Below are positions 15,779-25,122 of a stretch of 64,000 nt of DNA, piece after piece (the stretch's first letter is position 1; every line of letters starts with the position of its first letter). Made by a program: the position numbers and the translations under genes. The notes below the pieces were generated by a model. That model was not told the DNA's origin and ran no database searches. It worked only from the letters and a program-made list of their open reading frames with translations. Source of the stretch: Actinobacteria bacterium OK074 (GTDB lineage Bacteria > Actinomycetota > Actinomycetes > Streptomycetales > Streptomycetaceae); NCBI GenBank assembly GCA_001298575.1, contig LJCV01000209.1, positions 1-64,000 of the forward strand, in the 5' to 3' direction.

Positions 15779-17173
15779 ATGGCACCCGGTCTTCCCACCG
15801 CCATGGACCGACCGCACTTCATCGGGATCGGTGGTGCGGGGATGTCGGGGATCGCGAAGATCCTCGCGCAGCGCGGGGCCCGGGTGGCCGGCAGCGATGC
15901 CAAGGAGTCCGCGACCGCCGAGGCGCTGCGGGCGCTGGGTGCCACCGTGCACATCGGGCACGCGGCCGGGCATCTCGCGGACGACGCCACCTGTGTCGTC
16001 GTCTCCTCCGCGATCCGGGCCGACAACCCGGAGCTGGCCCGGGCGGCCGAGCTGGGCATCCCGGTGGTGCACCGCTCGGACGCGCTGGCCCGGCTGATGG
16101 ACGGGCTGCGGCCGATCGCGGTCGCGGGCACGCACGGCAAGACGACCACCACGTCCATGCTCGCCGTCTCGCTGACCGAGCTGGGGCTGGCGCCGTCGTA
16201 CGCGATCGGCGGGGACCTGGACGCCCCCGGTTCCAACGCGCTGCACGGCGACGGCGAGATCTTCGTCGCCGAGGCCGACGAATCCGACCGCAGCTTCCAC
16301 AAGTACGCCCCCGAGGTCGCGATCGTCCTCAACGTCGAACTCGACCACCACGCCAACTACGCCTCCATGGACGAGATCTACGAGTCCTTCGAGACGTTCG
16401 CGGGGAAGATCGTGCCCGGCGGCACGCTGGTGATCGCCGCCGACCACGACGGGGCGCGGGAGCTGACCCGGCGCGTGCGGGCCCGGGGCGTGCGGACGGT
16501 GACGTACGGCGAGGCCGCGGACGCCGACGTGCGGATCCTGGACGTGACCGCGCAGGGGCTCAAGAGCGAGGTCACCGTCCTGCTGGACGGCGAGCGGCTC
16601 ACCTTCGCGGTCTCCGTGCCCGGCCGCCACTACGCGCACAACGCGGTCGCCGCGCTCGCGGCGGGGGTCGCGCTGGGCGTCCCGGCCGCCGAGCTGGCGC
16701 CCGCGCTGGCCGCGTACACCGGGGTCAAGCGGCGGTTGCAGCTCAAGGGCGAGGTGGCGGGCGTCCAGGTCGTCGACTCCTACGCGCACCACCCGACGGA
16801 GATGACGGCCGACCTGGAGGCGATGCGGGCCGCGGCCGGGGGCGCGGGGCGGATCCTGGTGCTCTTCCAGCCGCATCTCTTCTCCCGTACACAGGAGTTG
16901 GGCAAGGAGATGGGCGAGGCGCTGGCCCTCGCCGACGCCTCCGTCGTGCTCGACATCTATCCGGCCCGCGAGGACCCGATCCCCGGGATCACCAGCGCCC
17001 TGATCGTCGAGGCGGGACGGGCCGCGGGCGCGGACGTCACGCCCGTGCACGACAAGGCACAGTCACCGGCGGTCGTCGCGGGAATGGCGAAGCCCGGTGA
17101 TCTCGTTCTCACCATGGGCGCGGGCGACGTGACCGACCTGGGCCCGCTGATCCTGGACCGCCTGGCGGAGTGA
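15779..17173 (+). CDS. murC: UDP-N-acetylmuramate--L-alanine ligase
   Basis: 464 aa. It adds L-Ala to UDP-MurNAc in peptidoglycan precursor synthesis. The N-terminal substrate domain opens HFIGIGGAGMSGIAKILAQR; the ATP P-loop is VAGTHGKTTTTSMLAVSLTE; the central domain contains EADESDRSFHKY and ELDHHANY; the C-terminal domain has VVDSYAHHPTEMTADLEAM and LFQPHLFSRTQELGKE. These fit the Mur ligase family throughout and the length is normal. The ATG is preceded by GGGAGAAA. It is followed after 12 bases by msrB, so the two are probably cotranscribed. It lies away from the main dcw cluster, as in other Streptomyces. Confidence 0.96.
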   Translation: MAPGLPTAMDRPHFIGIGGAGMSGIAKILAQRGARVAGSDAKESATAEALRALGATVHIGHAAGHLADDATCVVVSSAIRADNPELARAAELGIPVVHRSDALARLMDGLRPIAVAGTHGKTTTTSMLAVSLTELGLAPSYAIGGDLDAPGSNALHGDGEIFVAEADESDRSFHKYAPEVAIVLNVELDHHANYASMDEIYESFETFAGKIVPGGTLVIAADHDGARELTRRVRARGVRTVTYGEAADADVRILDVTAQGLKSEVTVLLDGERLTFAVSVPGRHYAHNAVAALAAGVALGVPAAELAPALAAYTGVKRRLQLKGEVAGVQVVDSYAHHPTEMTADLEAMRAAAGGAGRILVLFQPHLFSRTQELGKEMGEALALADASVVLDIYPAREDPIPGITSALIVEAGRAAGADVTPVHDKAQSPAVVAGMAKPGDLVLTMGAGDVTDLGPLILDRLAE

Positions 17174-17185
17174 GGGGCACAACTC

Positions 17186-17593
17186 ATGTCGTACGACGTC
17201 GAGAAGCCGGACGAGCAGTGGCGCGCGGAGCTGAATCCGGCCGAGTACGCGGTCCTGCGGCAGGCCGCCACGGAGCCCGCCTTCACCGGTGAGTACACCG
17301 GCACCAAGACCAAGGGCGTCTACTCCTGCCGGGCCTGCGGTGCCGAACTCTTCACCTCGGACACCAAGTTCGAGTCGCACTGCGGCTGGCCGAGCTTCTT
17401 CGACCCGAAGGAGACCGACGCCGTCGAGCTGATCTCGGACCGCTCGCACGGGATGGTGCGGACCGAAGTCCGGTGCGCGCGCTGCGGTTCGCACCTCGGG
17501 CACGTCTTCGAGGGCGAGGGGTACGCCACCCCGACCGACCAGCGCTACTGCATCAACTCCATCTCGCTGCGGCTGACTCCGGACGAGGGCTGA
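17186..17593 (+). CDS. msrB: peptide-methionine (R)-S-oxide reductase MsrB
   Basis: 135 aa. It reduces the R epimer of methionine sulfoxide in proteins. Two zinc CxxC pairs (YSCRACGAELF and VRCARCGSHLGHVF) and the catalytic motif TDQRYCINSISLRL (Cys) are intact, together with FESHCGWPSFFDP. Length is normal for single-domain MsrB. It follows murC by 12 bases with its own GAGGGGC ribosome binding site, so it is probably expressed from the murC transcript. It ends just before a convergent terminator shared with the LacI gene. Confidence 0.96.
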   Translation: MSYDVEKPDEQWRAELNPAEYAVLRQAATEPAFTGEYTGTKTKGVYSCRACGAELFTSDTKFESHCGWPSFFDPKETDAVELISDRSHGMVRTEVRCARCGSHLGHVFEGEGYATPTDQRYCINSISLRLTPDEG

Positions 17594-17611
17594 GCCAACT
17601 CCCGTGCCACG

Positions 17612-17640
17612 GCAGGGCGGTGACACAACTGCCGCCCTGC
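17612..17640. terminator. convergent terminator between msrB and the lacI-type gene
   Basis: A perfect 9-base-pair inverted repeat (17612-17620 with 17632-17640, GCAGGGCGG/CCGCCCTGC) has an 11-base loop. It lies between converging stop codons and could serve both strands. Confidence 0.8.
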
Positions 17641-17641
17641 G

Positions 17642-18724
17642 TCAGGTCGTTGGCGCCGCCGTGCTGCGTCGTACCACCAGGCTCGCCGGGACCAGGTCCG
17701 TGCCGGGGCGGGAGCCGCCCTGGGCGTGGATCTGTTCGAGGGCGCCCTGGACGCAGCGGCGGCCCACCTCGGCGAAGTCCTGGCGGACGGTGGTCAGCGG
17801 CGGCACGAAGTAGGCGGCCTCGGGGATGTCGTCGAAGCCGACCACGCTGACGTCCCCGGGCACCGCCCGGCCGCGCTCGTGCAGGGCCCGCAGCAGCCCC
17901 AGCGCCATCTGGTCGTTGGCCGCGAACACGGCCGTACAGTCCGGCTGTCGGGCGAGCGCGAGCCCGGCCGCGTAGCCCGACTCGGCCGACCAGTCGCCGT
18001 GCAGCGGCGCCGGCACCGGGCGCCCGGCCTCCTCCAGGACGGCCCGCCACGCCTGCGTACGGCGCTGCCCGGCGAACGAGGTCGCGGGTCCCGTCACGTG
18101 CCACACGGTCCGGTGCCCGAGGTCCAGCAGATGCCGGACGGCGGTGCGGGCGCCGGCCGTCTGGTCGGTGTCGACCACGCTGTAGCGGTCCCCGGCGTCC
18201 GAGTCGACGACCACCACGTGCACCCCGGGCGGGAGTTGGACCGTGGCGGTGTCGAGCAGCCGGATCTCCATGATGACGATCACCGCGTCGACGGCCAGCT
18301 CGCCCATCCGCGTGAAGGCGCCCAGCACGTTGTCCTGCGTGGGCACGTCGACGGGGATCAGCGTGATCGCGTACCCCTCGGCCGCCGCGTGCGTGGCGAT
18401 GGCCTCCACGGTACGGCTGTTGCCCGTCGAGGACAGACTGAAGAGGATCACCCCGATGGTGTTGAACCTGCCGTACCGCAGGGCGCGCGCCGCGCTGTTG
18501 GGGCGGTAGCCCAACTCCCGCATCGCGGCGAGGACCTGCTCCCGGGTCGAGTCGACCACGCCGGGGCGGCCGTTGGCGACGCGGGAGACCGTCTGGGAGG
18601 AGACGCCCGCGCGTTCGGCCACGTCGGCCATGGAGACGCGCTGCTTGCGGCGTCCGCCGGGGATCCCGGAGCCGCCCCGGTGCACTCCGCCGCCGGCCGG
18701 TTCCTCCGGGTCGTTCAGGTCCAT
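17642..18724 (-). CDS. LacI-family transcriptional regulator
   Basis: 360 aa. After a Gly/Arg-rich N-terminal tail, the LacI helix-turn-helix and hinge read SMADVAERAGVSSQTVSRVANGRPGVVDSTRE, LGYRPNSAARAL. A periplasmic-binding-like ligand domain follows (GVILFSLSSTGNSRTVEAI, AVFAANDQMALGLLRAL, VVGFDDIPEAAYFVPPLTTV). The divergent GH5 glycosidase gene is the obvious target, with a perfect 12-base palindrome (18850-18861) between the genes as likely operator. The ligand would be a glycan breakdown product, which is inference. The ATG at 18724 was chosen; a GTG nine bases earlier is also possible. Confidence 0.92.
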   Translation of the reverse strand: MDLNDPEEPAGGGVHRGGSGIPGGRRKQRVSMADVAERAGVSSQTVSRVANGRPGVVDSTREQVLAAMRELGYRPNSAARALRYGRFNTIGVILFSLSSTGNSRTVEAIATHAAAEGYAITLIPVDVPTQDNVLGAFTRMGELAVDAVIVIMEIRLLDTATVQLPPGVHVVVVDSDAGDRYSVVDTDQTAGARTAVRHLLDLGHRTVWHVTGPATSFAGQRRTQAWRAVLEEAGRPVPAPLHGDWSAESGYAAGLALARQPDCTAVFAANDQMALGLLRALHERGRAVPGDVSVVGFDDIPEAAYFVPPLTTVRQDFAEVGRRCVQGALEQIHAQGGSRPGTDLVPASLVVRRSTAAPTT

Positions 18725-18849
18725 CGCCGTCACCCACCACTTCCGCGCTTCCGTCCGCCCCGCTGTGCCTCGCTCCCCGTGCACCGGATGTTACGTGTGC
18801 GAAACCTTGACGGCCGCTGTGGCGGATGCCAGCATTCCGACGCCGTCGA

Positions 18850-18861
18850 GTTTACGTAAAC
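18850..18861. promoter_or_regulatory. perfect 12-bp palindrome, probable LacI-type operator
   Basis: GTTTACGTAAAC is fully palindromic and lies 37 bases before the GH5 start and 125 bases from the LacI start. LacI-family operators are short palindromes with a central CG, so this fits well. A TTGACG at 18807-18812 could be the -35 of the GH5 promoter, which would put the operator near the transcription start. Confidence 0.65.
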
Positions 18862-18898
18862 ATCGCCCGGTGGACAGGTCTTCGGAAAGGGCCAGCTG

Positions 18899-19960
18899 AT
18901 GCGCACAACCCCCGCCAGAACCCGCGTCACCCCCCGGCTGCGTGCCGCCGTCACCGCGGTCGCGCTCGCCGCGATCGGCGGCAGTTCACTCCTGGCCGGG
19001 GGTCCCGCCTCCGCCGCCGCGCCGGCCGCGGACACGAGCCAGTTCAAGGGCGTCAACTGGGCCGATCCGCGCGACAATTACGCCGACGACCCGGTCGTCC
19101 TGTCCGGCCTGTCGCTCTCGGACACCTACGCGCAGACGTACACCAAGGCGAGCCGGGTCATCGCGGCGTTCCGCGCGAACCTCGGCGCCAACACCGTCCG
19201 GCTGCCCATCAACCCGTACACGGTGAACGGCAGTTACTGGAAGTCGTACCGCGGGGTCATCGACGCGGCGACCGCCCAGGGCTTCAAGGTGATCGTCTCC
19301 TACTGGGAGGGCACCGGCGCCAACAAGGACGGCTTCATCGACGACACCGCCACCTACTGGCCCATGTGGGACACCGTGGTGCGGGCGTACCGGCACAACA
19401 GCCGGGTCTACTTCGAGCCGATGAACGAGCCCCACGGCTACACCGACGCCGAGTGGGCCGACATCGCCGCGAAGTGGCTGGACACCTACCCCTCGGTGCC
19501 GCGCGACCGGGTGTTCGTCAGCGGCGCCGGGTACAACGACCACGTCACCACCGTGTGCGCCGACCCGCGCCTGAAGGGCACCTACCTGTCGCTGCACCAC
19601 TACGGGTTCTGGAAGGACTACGCCACCTACGACCAGTGGGTGAGCGACCTCAAGGAGCGCCTCGGCGACTGCGCGGGCCGCACGGTCGCCGACGAGTTCG
19701 GCGCCCCGATGACCACGGGCCTGAACTACGACGTGCCGACCCCGGACGACAATTCGGTCAACTTCATCCAGGCCGACACCGACACCTTCCGCGAGCTCGG
19801 CATGGGGTCCGTCTACTGGCCCGGCCTGCGCACCGACGACACCTACTCGATCCAGACCCTGATCGGCGACGCGGCCCGGCCGTGGCTGGCCACCACCAAC
19901 CAGTCGGGGGCGGACCGGCTGGCGTGGGCGTGGGGGCGCGGGAAGCCGGTCCAGGGCTGA
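18899..19960 (+). CDS. secreted GH5-family glycosidase (cellulase-like)
   Basis: 353 aa. An Arg-rich signal peptide of the Tat/Sec boundary type (RTRVTPRLRAAVTAVALAAI...GGPASAAA) is followed by a GH5 barrel. The acid/base Glu is in YFEPMNEPHGYTDAEW and the nucleophile Glu is in RTVADEFGAP. HHYGFWKDY and NLGANTVRLPINPYT are other GH5 features. Catalysis is retaining hydrolysis of a beta-1,4 glucan or related polymer outside the cell; the substrate cannot be fixed from sequence. It has no carbohydrate-binding module. The ATG is preceded by GGAAAGGG. It is divergent from the LacI regulator and probably repressed by it through the palindrome upstream. Confidence 0.88.
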   Translation: MRTTPARTRVTPRLRAAVTAVALAAIGGSSLLAGGPASAAAPAADTSQFKGVNWADPRDNYADDPVVLSGLSLSDTYAQTYTKASRVIAAFRANLGANTVRLPINPYTVNGSYWKSYRGVIDAATAQGFKVIVSYWEGTGANKDGFIDDTATYWPMWDTVVRAYRHNSRVYFEPMNEPHGYTDAEWADIAAKWLDTYPSVPRDRVFVSGAGYNDHVTTVCADPRLKGTYLSLHHYGFWKDYATYDQWVSDLKERLGDCAGRTVADEFGAPMTTGLNYDVPTPDDNSVNFIQADTDTFRELGMGSVYWPGLRTDDTYSIQTLIGDAARPWLATTNQSGADRLAWAWGRGKPVQG

Positions 19961-19966
19961 GGAGCC

Positions 19967-19990
19967 GAGGCGGGCGTCCGCGCCCGCCTC
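19967..19990. terminator. convergent terminator between GH5 and iminopeptidase genes
   Basis: A perfect 10-base-pair stem (19967-19976 with 19981-19990) with a four-base loop overlaps the stop codon of the convergent iminopeptidase gene. Confidence 0.8.
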
Positions 19991-20885
19991 AGTCGGTGGA
20001 GTCGAGGAACTCGCCCACCACCCGCAGGAAGAGGCTCTCCTCCTCGACGTGCGGCATGTGGCTGGAGTGTTCGAAGAAGTGCCAGCGCACGTCGGGGATG
20101 TGGTCGGCGAAGGGGCGGATGGTCTCGGGGGTGGCCTCGTCGTGGCGGCCCGAGACCAGCAGGGTGGGGGCCTCGATCAGGTGGAGGCGGTCGATGATCG
20201 TCCACTCCTTCATCGTGCCGATGACGTGGAACTCGTTCGGGCCGTTCATCGTGTGGTAGACGGTCGGGTCGGTCGCGATGTTGTCCCAAGTGGCCAGTAC
20301 CTCGGGCGGGTTGGGGACGGTGCGGCACACGTGCCGGGCGTTGAAGACCGCCTCGGCCGCCCGGTAGTCCTCGTGGTCCGTGGTGCCCGCCGCCTCGTGC
20401 TTGAGGAGGGTCTCCTGGACGTCCGGCGGGAGCTGTGCGCGCAGTTCGGCCGCGCCGGCCAGCCACAGCTCCATGGAGGCGGGGGAGTCGGCGATGACCA
20501 GGCCGCGCAGCCCGGGCGGGCGGCGCACGGCGTGTTCGGCCGCGAGCATGCCGCCCCAGGACTGGCCGAGCAGGTGGTAGCCGTCGGCGATGCCCAACTC
20601 CTTGAGCACGGTGTCCAGTTCGTCGAGGAAGAGCTGGACCGTCCAGAAGTCGGCGCCCTTCTCCGGCAGGTGCGTGGAGCGTCCGATGCCCAGCTGGTCG
20701 TAGTGGATCACCTCACGGCCCTGCCGGGCGATGCCCGCGATGCGCAGCGTGTAGTCGTGCCCGGCGCCGGGACCGCCGTGCAGGACCACGAGGGGCGTAC
20801 GGCCCGGCTCGCCCGTCACGCGGTACCAGGTTGACCAGCCGTTGAAGTCGACGGTGCCGGTGCGGGTCGGGTCGGGGATCGTCAC
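19989..20885 (-). CDS. proline iminopeptidase-family alpha/beta hydrolase
   Basis: 298 aa. The oxyanion motif VVLHGGPGAGHDY, the nucleophile elbow LLGQSWGGMLAAEHAV (Ser), and the C-terminal His in FEHSSHMPHVEEE fit the proline iminopeptidase/L-amino-acid amidase branch (peptidase family S33). It would release N-terminal Pro or hydrolyse amino acid amides in the cytoplasm; there is no signal peptide. The ATG at 20885 opens MTIPDPTRTG. It is the last minus-strand gene below the FecCD permease operon but is separated from it by 166 bases, so it probably has its own promoter and is not part of the iron system. Confidence 0.85.
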   Translation of the reverse strand: MTIPDPTRTGTVDFNGWSTWYRVTGEPGRTPLVVLHGGPGAGHDYTLRIAGIARQGREVIHYDQLGIGRSTHLPEKGADFWTVQLFLDELDTVLKELGIADGYHLLGQSWGGMLAAEHAVRRPPGLRGLVIADSPASMELWLAGAAELRAQLPPDVQETLLKHEAAGTTDHEDYRAAEAVFNARHVCRTVPNPPEVLATWDNIATDPTVYHTMNGPNEFHVIGTMKEWTIIDRLHLIEAPTLLVSGRHDEATPETIRPFADHIPDVRWHFFEHSSHMPHVEEESLFLRVVGEFLDSTD

Positions 20886-21051
20886 GTTGGGTGCCTCCGG
20901 GCCGGGGGGTGCGGGTGGGGGACTGCCATCGTGATCGGGAAAAGGGGCTGGTCACAAGAGCTGCCGGGAGGCTACGGGAAGACGTAACTGCGTGTTTACC
21001 TGCGTTTCCGTACTGGCCGGTCGGTTCATCCGGCCGCGGGTGCGGGCCGGG

Positions 21052-22137
21052 TCAGATGCGGCCCGCGCGGCGCGGCCCGCGCAGCAGCAGGCCCAGGTAC
21101 AGACCGCCCACCACCGCCGTCACCACGCCCACCGGCAACTGCGCGGTCTCGGGGGTGCGTTGGGCCGCGTAGTCCGCCGCGACCACCAGCAGGGCGCCGG
21201 TCAGCGTGGCCGCGGGCAGGTTGGGGCCCGCGACCCGGGTGAGCCGGCGGGCCAGCTGGGGCGCGATCAGCGCGACGAACGGGATCGGGCCCGCCGCGGC
21301 CGTCGCGACCGCGCAGGCACCTGTGGCCAGCACGAGCAGCTGGAGCCGGGTGCGCTGCACGGGCACGCCGAGGCCGCCCGCCACGTCGTCGCCCATCTCC
21401 AGCATCTTCAGCCGCCCCGCGACCGTCGCCACCAGCGGCAGCACCACCGCAAGACCTACGGCGACGGTGGCGACGTCGCCCCAACCGCGGCCGTTGAGGC
21501 TGCCGTTGAGCCACACCATGGCCTGCGCGGCCTGGGTGAACCGGGCCTTGGCCAGCAGGTAGGCGTTCACGCCCTGGAGCAGCGCGCTCACGCCGATGCC
21601 GACCAGGACGAGCCGGTAGCCGTGCACGCCGTGCCGCCAGGCCAGCACGTAGACCAGCAGCGCGGCCGTCAGACCGCCGACGACCGCGCCCGCGCCCACC
21701 GCGGCCCCGGAGGTGCCGGAGACCAGGATGACCAGCAGGCCGCCGGTGGCCGAGCCGTAGGTGAAGCCGACGATGTCGGGGCTGCCGAGCGGGTTGCGCG
21801 ACAGGCTCTGGAAGAGCGCGCCGCTCAGGCCCAGGGCCGCGCCGACGAGCATGCCGCACAGCAGCCTCGGCAGCCGCAGCTGGTTGATGATGAAGTCGGT
21901 CTGCGGGCTGCCGTTGCCCAGCAGGGTGCGCACCACGTCCGCCGGGGAGATCGTGTACTCGCCGGTGCCCAGGGCCAGGATGCCGATGCCGACCACGGCC
22001 GCCACCACCAGCAGGCAGACCCAGGCCGCGCGGACGTCGAGCCGCAGCGAGAGCCGGTGCGAGCGGCTGCGCACGACCAGGGAGCGGCCGGTGGCGGGCG
22101 GCGCCGGCGTGGTCGTAGCCGATTCGGTGAGGCTCAT
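21052..22137 (-). CDS. FecCD-type iron-siderophore ABC permease (second subunit)
   Basis: 361 aa with about nine to ten membrane helices. FecCD family marks include LRLPRLLCGMLVGAALGLSGALFQSLSRNPLGSPDIVGFTYGS and GPIPFVALIAPQLARRLTRVAGPNLP. It pairs with the upstream FecCD gene to form the channel that imports a ferri-siderophore. Its ATG overlaps the TGA of that gene by four bases, so the two are translationally coupled. The partner ATPase is not in the window; the likely binding protein is the lipoprotein at 49504-50514. It is expressed from the iron-box promoter at 25011-25029 as the third gene of the operon. Confidence 0.93.
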   Translation of the reverse strand: MSLTESATTTPAPPATGRSLVVRSRSHRLSLRLDVRAAWVCLLVVAAVVGIGILALGTGEYTISPADVVRTLLGNGSPQTDFIINQLRLPRLLCGMLVGAALGLSGALFQSLSRNPLGSPDIVGFTYGSATGGLLVILVSGTSGAAVGAGAVVGGLTAALLVYVLAWRHGVHGYRLVLVGIGVSALLQGVNAYLLAKARFTQAAQAMVWLNGSLNGRGWGDVATVAVGLAVVLPLVATVAGRLKMLEMGDDVAGGLGVPVQRTRLQLLVLATGACAVATAAAGPIPFVALIAPQLARRLTRVAGPNLPAATLTGALLVVAADYAAQRTPETAQLPVGVVTAVVGGLYLGLLLRGPRRAGRI

Positions 22138-23318
22138 ACGGGGACCACCCGGCGGTAGCGGACCAGGGCGATGAAGACCGGGGCGCCGATGACGGCGGTG
22201 ACCACGCCCGCGTCCAGCTCGTCGGGGCGGACGGCGACGCGGCCCAGGACGTCCGCGAACAGCAGCAGGGACGGGGCCAGCAGCATCGACATCGGTACGG
22301 TCCAGCGCTGGTCGGCGCCGACGGTCATGCGGGCCACGTGGGGGACGGCGAGGCCGACGAAGACCAGCGGGCCCACGGCGGCGGTGGCCGCGCCGCACAG
22401 CAGGGTCACGGCGATCAGGCCGAGGGTGCGGGTGCGGGTGAGGTGGGTGCCGAGGGCGCGGGCGCTGTCGTCGCCCAGGGCCATGGCGTTGAGGGGCCGC
22501 ACCAGCGAGAGCGCGAGGAGCAGGCCGACGCCGATGAACGGGGCGACCGTGGTGAGGGTCTGGCTGTCGGCGCGGGCGAGCGAACCGACGCTCCAGAAAC
22601 GGAGCTGGTCCAGCGTCTGGGCGTCCAGCAGCATCAGGGTCTGGCTGACGCCGGTGAACACGGCGGCGATCACCGCGCCGCCGAGGGCGAGCCGTTCGGG
22701 GGTGGCGCCGCCGCGCCCGCCGGAGGCGACGGAGTACGCCAGCATGCCCGCGAGGACCGCGCCCGCCAGCGCGAACCACACTGACGCCCACAGGGTGGTC
22801 AGGCCGAACGCGGTCATGGACAGGACGACTCCGGTGGCCGCGCCCGCGTTGATGCCGAGCAGTCCGGGGTCGGCCAGCGGGTTGCGGGTGAGCGCCTGGA
22901 TGAGCGCCCCCGCGACCCCGAGGGCGGCGCCCGCGGCGATCCCGGCGAGGGTCCGCGGGATCCGCACGTCCCAGACGATGGAACTGGCGATCGAGCCGTT
23001 GTCGTGCAGGAGCGAGTCCCAGACCGTGCCCACGGGCAGCGACCGCGATCCCACGGCGAGGGAGAGCAGCGCGGCGACGACCAGGAGGAGCAGGGCGCCG
23101 GCGAGGGCGAGGGCGCGGGTGGAGTCGCGGCGTCTGCGGGGGCGGGGGCCCGACGGGGGTGGCGGCATGGGCTGTTGTTGCTGCTGCTTTTGCTGCGCGG
23201 CGGTCGGTCGGTCCCCTCGGGTCACGGCGATGATCGTACCGGCGGCCCCTGTCGCGGGCTCCTGCGCGTCGGGTCCGGCCGCCGGGCCCTGCTCCCCGCC
23301 GGGAGGCTCAGAGCGCAC
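22134..23318 (-). CDS. FecCD-type iron-siderophore ABC permease (first subunit)
   Basis: 394 aa. An N-terminal cytoplasmic extension with a poly-Gln stretch ([18 protein letters not shown]) precedes the FecCD core: [48 protein letters not shown] and [19 protein letters not shown]. The GTG at 23318 overlaps the stop region of the aryl-AMP ligase gene; a GTG at 23225 would remove the first 31 residues and cannot be ruled out. It forms the importer channel with the next gene. The operon position behind the salicylate-activating enzyme links uptake to the same siderophore. Confidence 0.92.
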   Translation of the reverse strand: MRSEPPGGEQGPAAGPDAQEPATGAAGTIIAVTRGDRPTAAQQKQQQQQPMPPPPSGPRPRRRRDSTRALALAGALLLLVVAALLSLAVGSRSLPVGTVWDSLLHDNGSIASSIVWDVRIPRTLAGIAAGAALGVAGALIQALTRNPLADPGLLGINAGAATGVVLSMTAFGLTTLWASVWFALAGAVLAGMLAYSVASGGRGGATPERLALGGAVIAAVFTGVSQTLMLLDAQTLDQLRFWSVGSLARADSQTLTTVAPFIGVGLLLALSLVRPLNAMALGDDSARALGTHLTRTRTLGLIAVTLLCGAATAAVGPLVFVGLAVPHVARMTVGADQRWTVPMSMLLAPSLLLFADVLGRVAVRPDELDAGVVTAVIGAPVFIALVRYRRVVPV

Positions 23319-24939
23319 CGCCCGCTCCCTCCGCGGCCAGTCGCTCCGCGATCCGGCGGCCGAGGGCCTTCTTGTCGACCTTGCCGACCGAGGTGCGCGG
23401 GAACGCCTCGATCAGTTCGACGCGGTCGGGGAGCTTGTAGCCCGCGACGCCGCGCTCCGTCAGGAAGGCCCCCAACTCCCGTTGCGTGGGCGCCTGTTCG
23501 CGGGGGACCAGGTAGGCGCAGGTGCGTTCGCCCATGGTCTCGTCGGGCATGCCGACCACCGCCGCGTCGTGGACCCCGGGGTGGGCCAGGATGTGGTTCT
23601 CCAGCTCCTCCGCGGAGATCTTGTCGCCGCCCCGGTTGATCTGGTCCTTCTCCCGGCCCTCCACCACCAGATGGCCGGTCGGCAGGACGCGGACCAGGTC
23701 ACCGGTGCGGTAGAAGCCGTCCGGGGTGAAGGAGCGCGCGTTGTGCTCCGGCGCGCGGTAGTAGCCGCGCAGCGTGTACGGGCCACGGGTGAGCAACTCG
23801 CCCCGCTCGCCCGGCGGTACGTCCGCCCCGTCCTCGTCGACGACCCTGATCTCGTCCGCGGGTGACATCGGGCGCCCCTGGGTCTCCGTGACCAGGTCCC
23901 AACCGTCGTCCAGGCGCGTGTAGTTGAGCAGCCCCTCGGCCATGCCGAAGACCTGCTGGAGCTGGCAGCCGAGCGCCGGCTGCACCCGGGCCGCGGGCTG
24001 CGCGCCCAGCTTGGAGCCGCCGACCTGGAGCAACTCCAGGGAGGACAGGTCGGCTTCCTCCCACTCCACCGCGTCCAGCCACAGCAGCGCGATCGGCGGG
24101 ACGACCGCGGTCACGGTCACCTTCTCGCGCTCGATCAGCTCGAAGGCGTCCTCGGGGCTGGGCGTGGGGGAGAGGACGACGGTGCCGCCGACCATGAGCG
24201 TGCCGAGCAGCCCCGGGCAGGCGAGGGCGAAGTTGTGCGCGGTGGGCAGCACCACCAGGTAGACGGTGTCGCTGGTGAAGCCGCACACCTCCGTGCTGGC
24301 GCGGACGTTGTAGGTGTAGTCGTCGTGTGTGCGCGGGATCAGCTTCGGCTTGCCCGTGGTGCCGCCGGACAGCAGCAGCACCGCCACGTCGGCCGGGTCC
24401 GGCGCGGGCAGCGGTACGGGATCGGCGTCGACGTCGGCCAGCGCGGTGAACTCCGCGGCCTCGCCCGTCACCAGGACGTGGGCGAGCGACGGCACCGACT
24501 TGCGTACGGCGCGGGCGAGTTCGCGGTGGTCGAAACCGTCCAGTGTGTCGGGGATCACATACGCTGTGGCGCCGGCCACTTCGGCGACGTGGGCGATCTC
24601 GCTCTCGCGGTGCGCGGGCAGTGTGAGGACCGGCACAGCCCCGGCCCTCAGCAGGCCGAAGAACACGGTCACGAAGGCTTCGGTGTTGGGGAGTTGGACC
24701 ACCACGCGGTCACCGCCGCCGATGCCGAGCCGGTGCAGTCCGGCGGCCGTGCGGTCGGCCTTCGCATCGAGTTCGGCGTACGTCCACCGATTGCCTTCGG
24801 CGTCCGTCAATGCCACCCGCTCCGGGGCGCGTTCGGCCTGGTCACGCAGGAGTCGGTCGAGTGGACGGCCCTGCCAGTAGCCCTCGTTCCGGTACCGCTG
24901 CGCGAGCTCCTGCGGCCAGGGCACCCAACCGTCGAGCAT
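23308..24939 (-). CDS. salicyl-AMP ligase (DhbE/EntE-family aryl adenylating enzyme)
   Basis: 543 aa. It activates an aryl acid as the adenylate and loads it onto the ArCP of the NRPS at 45739. The P-loop is [15 protein letters not shown], the adenylate-binding motif YRTGDLVRV, the hinge [14 protein letters not shown], and the A10 Lys lies in [11 protein letters not shown]. Two pocket positions point to salicylate rather than 2,3-dihydroxybenzoate: [14 protein letters not shown] has Cys where DHB enzymes have Ser, and [13 protein letters not shown] has Leu where they have Val. The salicylate synthase across the divergent promoter agrees. The ATG at 24939 has GGAG upstream; a GTG at 24984 is less likely. 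It is the first gene of an operon with two FecCD permeases. Confidence 0.92.
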   Translation of the reverse strand: MLDGWVPWPQELAQRYRNEGYWQGRPLDRLLRDQAERAPERVALTDAEGNRWTYAELDAKADRTAAGLHRLGIGGGDRVVVQLPNTEAFVTVFFGLLRAGAVPVLTLPAHRESEIAHVAEVAGATAYVIPDTLDGFDHRELARAVRKSVPSLAHVLVTGEAAEFTALADVDADPVPLPAPDPADVAVLLLSGGTTGKPKLIPRTHDDYTYNVRASTEVCGFTSDTVYLVVLPTAHNFALACPGLLGTLMVGGTVVLSPTPSPEDAFELIEREKVTVTAVVPPIALLWLDAVEWEEADLSSLELLQVGGSKLGAQPAARVQPALGCQLQQVFGMAEGLLNYTRLDDGWDLVTETQGRPMSPADEIRVVDEDGADVPPGERGELLTRGPYTLRGYYRAPEHNARSFTPDGFYRTGDLVRVLPTGHLVVEGREKDQINRGGDKISAEELENHILAHPGVHDAAVVGMPDETMGERTCAYLVPREQAPTQRELGAFLTERGVAGYKLPDRVELIEAFPRTSVGKVDKKALGRRIAERLAAEGAGGAL

Positions 24940-25010
24940 CCTCAACTCCCGCCTGCTGTCTGGGGAGGGTGCCCGGTGGCGCACCTGTGTCCCCGCTGTT
25001 GCGTCTGACG

Positions 25011-25029
25011 TTAGGAAAGGCTTACCTAA
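25011..25029 (-). promoter_or_regulatory. DmdR/IdeR-type iron box for the salicyl-AMP ligase operon
   Basis: TTAGGAAAGGCTTACCTAA matches the 19-base actinobacterial iron-box pattern TTAGGTTAGGCTAACCTAA at most positions. It lies 72 bases upstream of the ligase start. DmdR1 bound to Fe2+ would repress the operon when iron is plentiful. Confidence 0.88.
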
Positions 25030-25084
25030 TGTCTGATCAGGGTCAAGCCTGGACGAGCCCGCGGCTCCCGGGCTAGGGTTGTCG

Positions 25085-25103
25085 TTAGGTTAGGTTAGCC
25101 TAA
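25085..25103 (+). promoter_or_regulatory. DmdR/IdeR-type iron box for the salicylate synthase operon
   Basis: TTAGGTTAGGTTAGCCTAA ends 19 bases before the TTG start of the synthase gene and probably covers its promoter. With the box at 25011-25029 it forms a divergent iron-controlled pair. Confidence 0.9.
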
Positions 25104-25122
25104 GTCCGGAGAGGAAAGGTCA

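Noticed and set aside
18807..18836. TTGACG with AGCATT or CAGCAT as promoter of the GH5 gene
   Set aside because: The -35 is good but neither -10 candidate fits TANNNT well, so it is mentioned only with the operator.
24940..24984. Longer start (GTG 24984) for the salicyl-AMP ligase
   Set aside because: The ATG at 24939 has GGAG at good spacing and matches the start of the EntE family.
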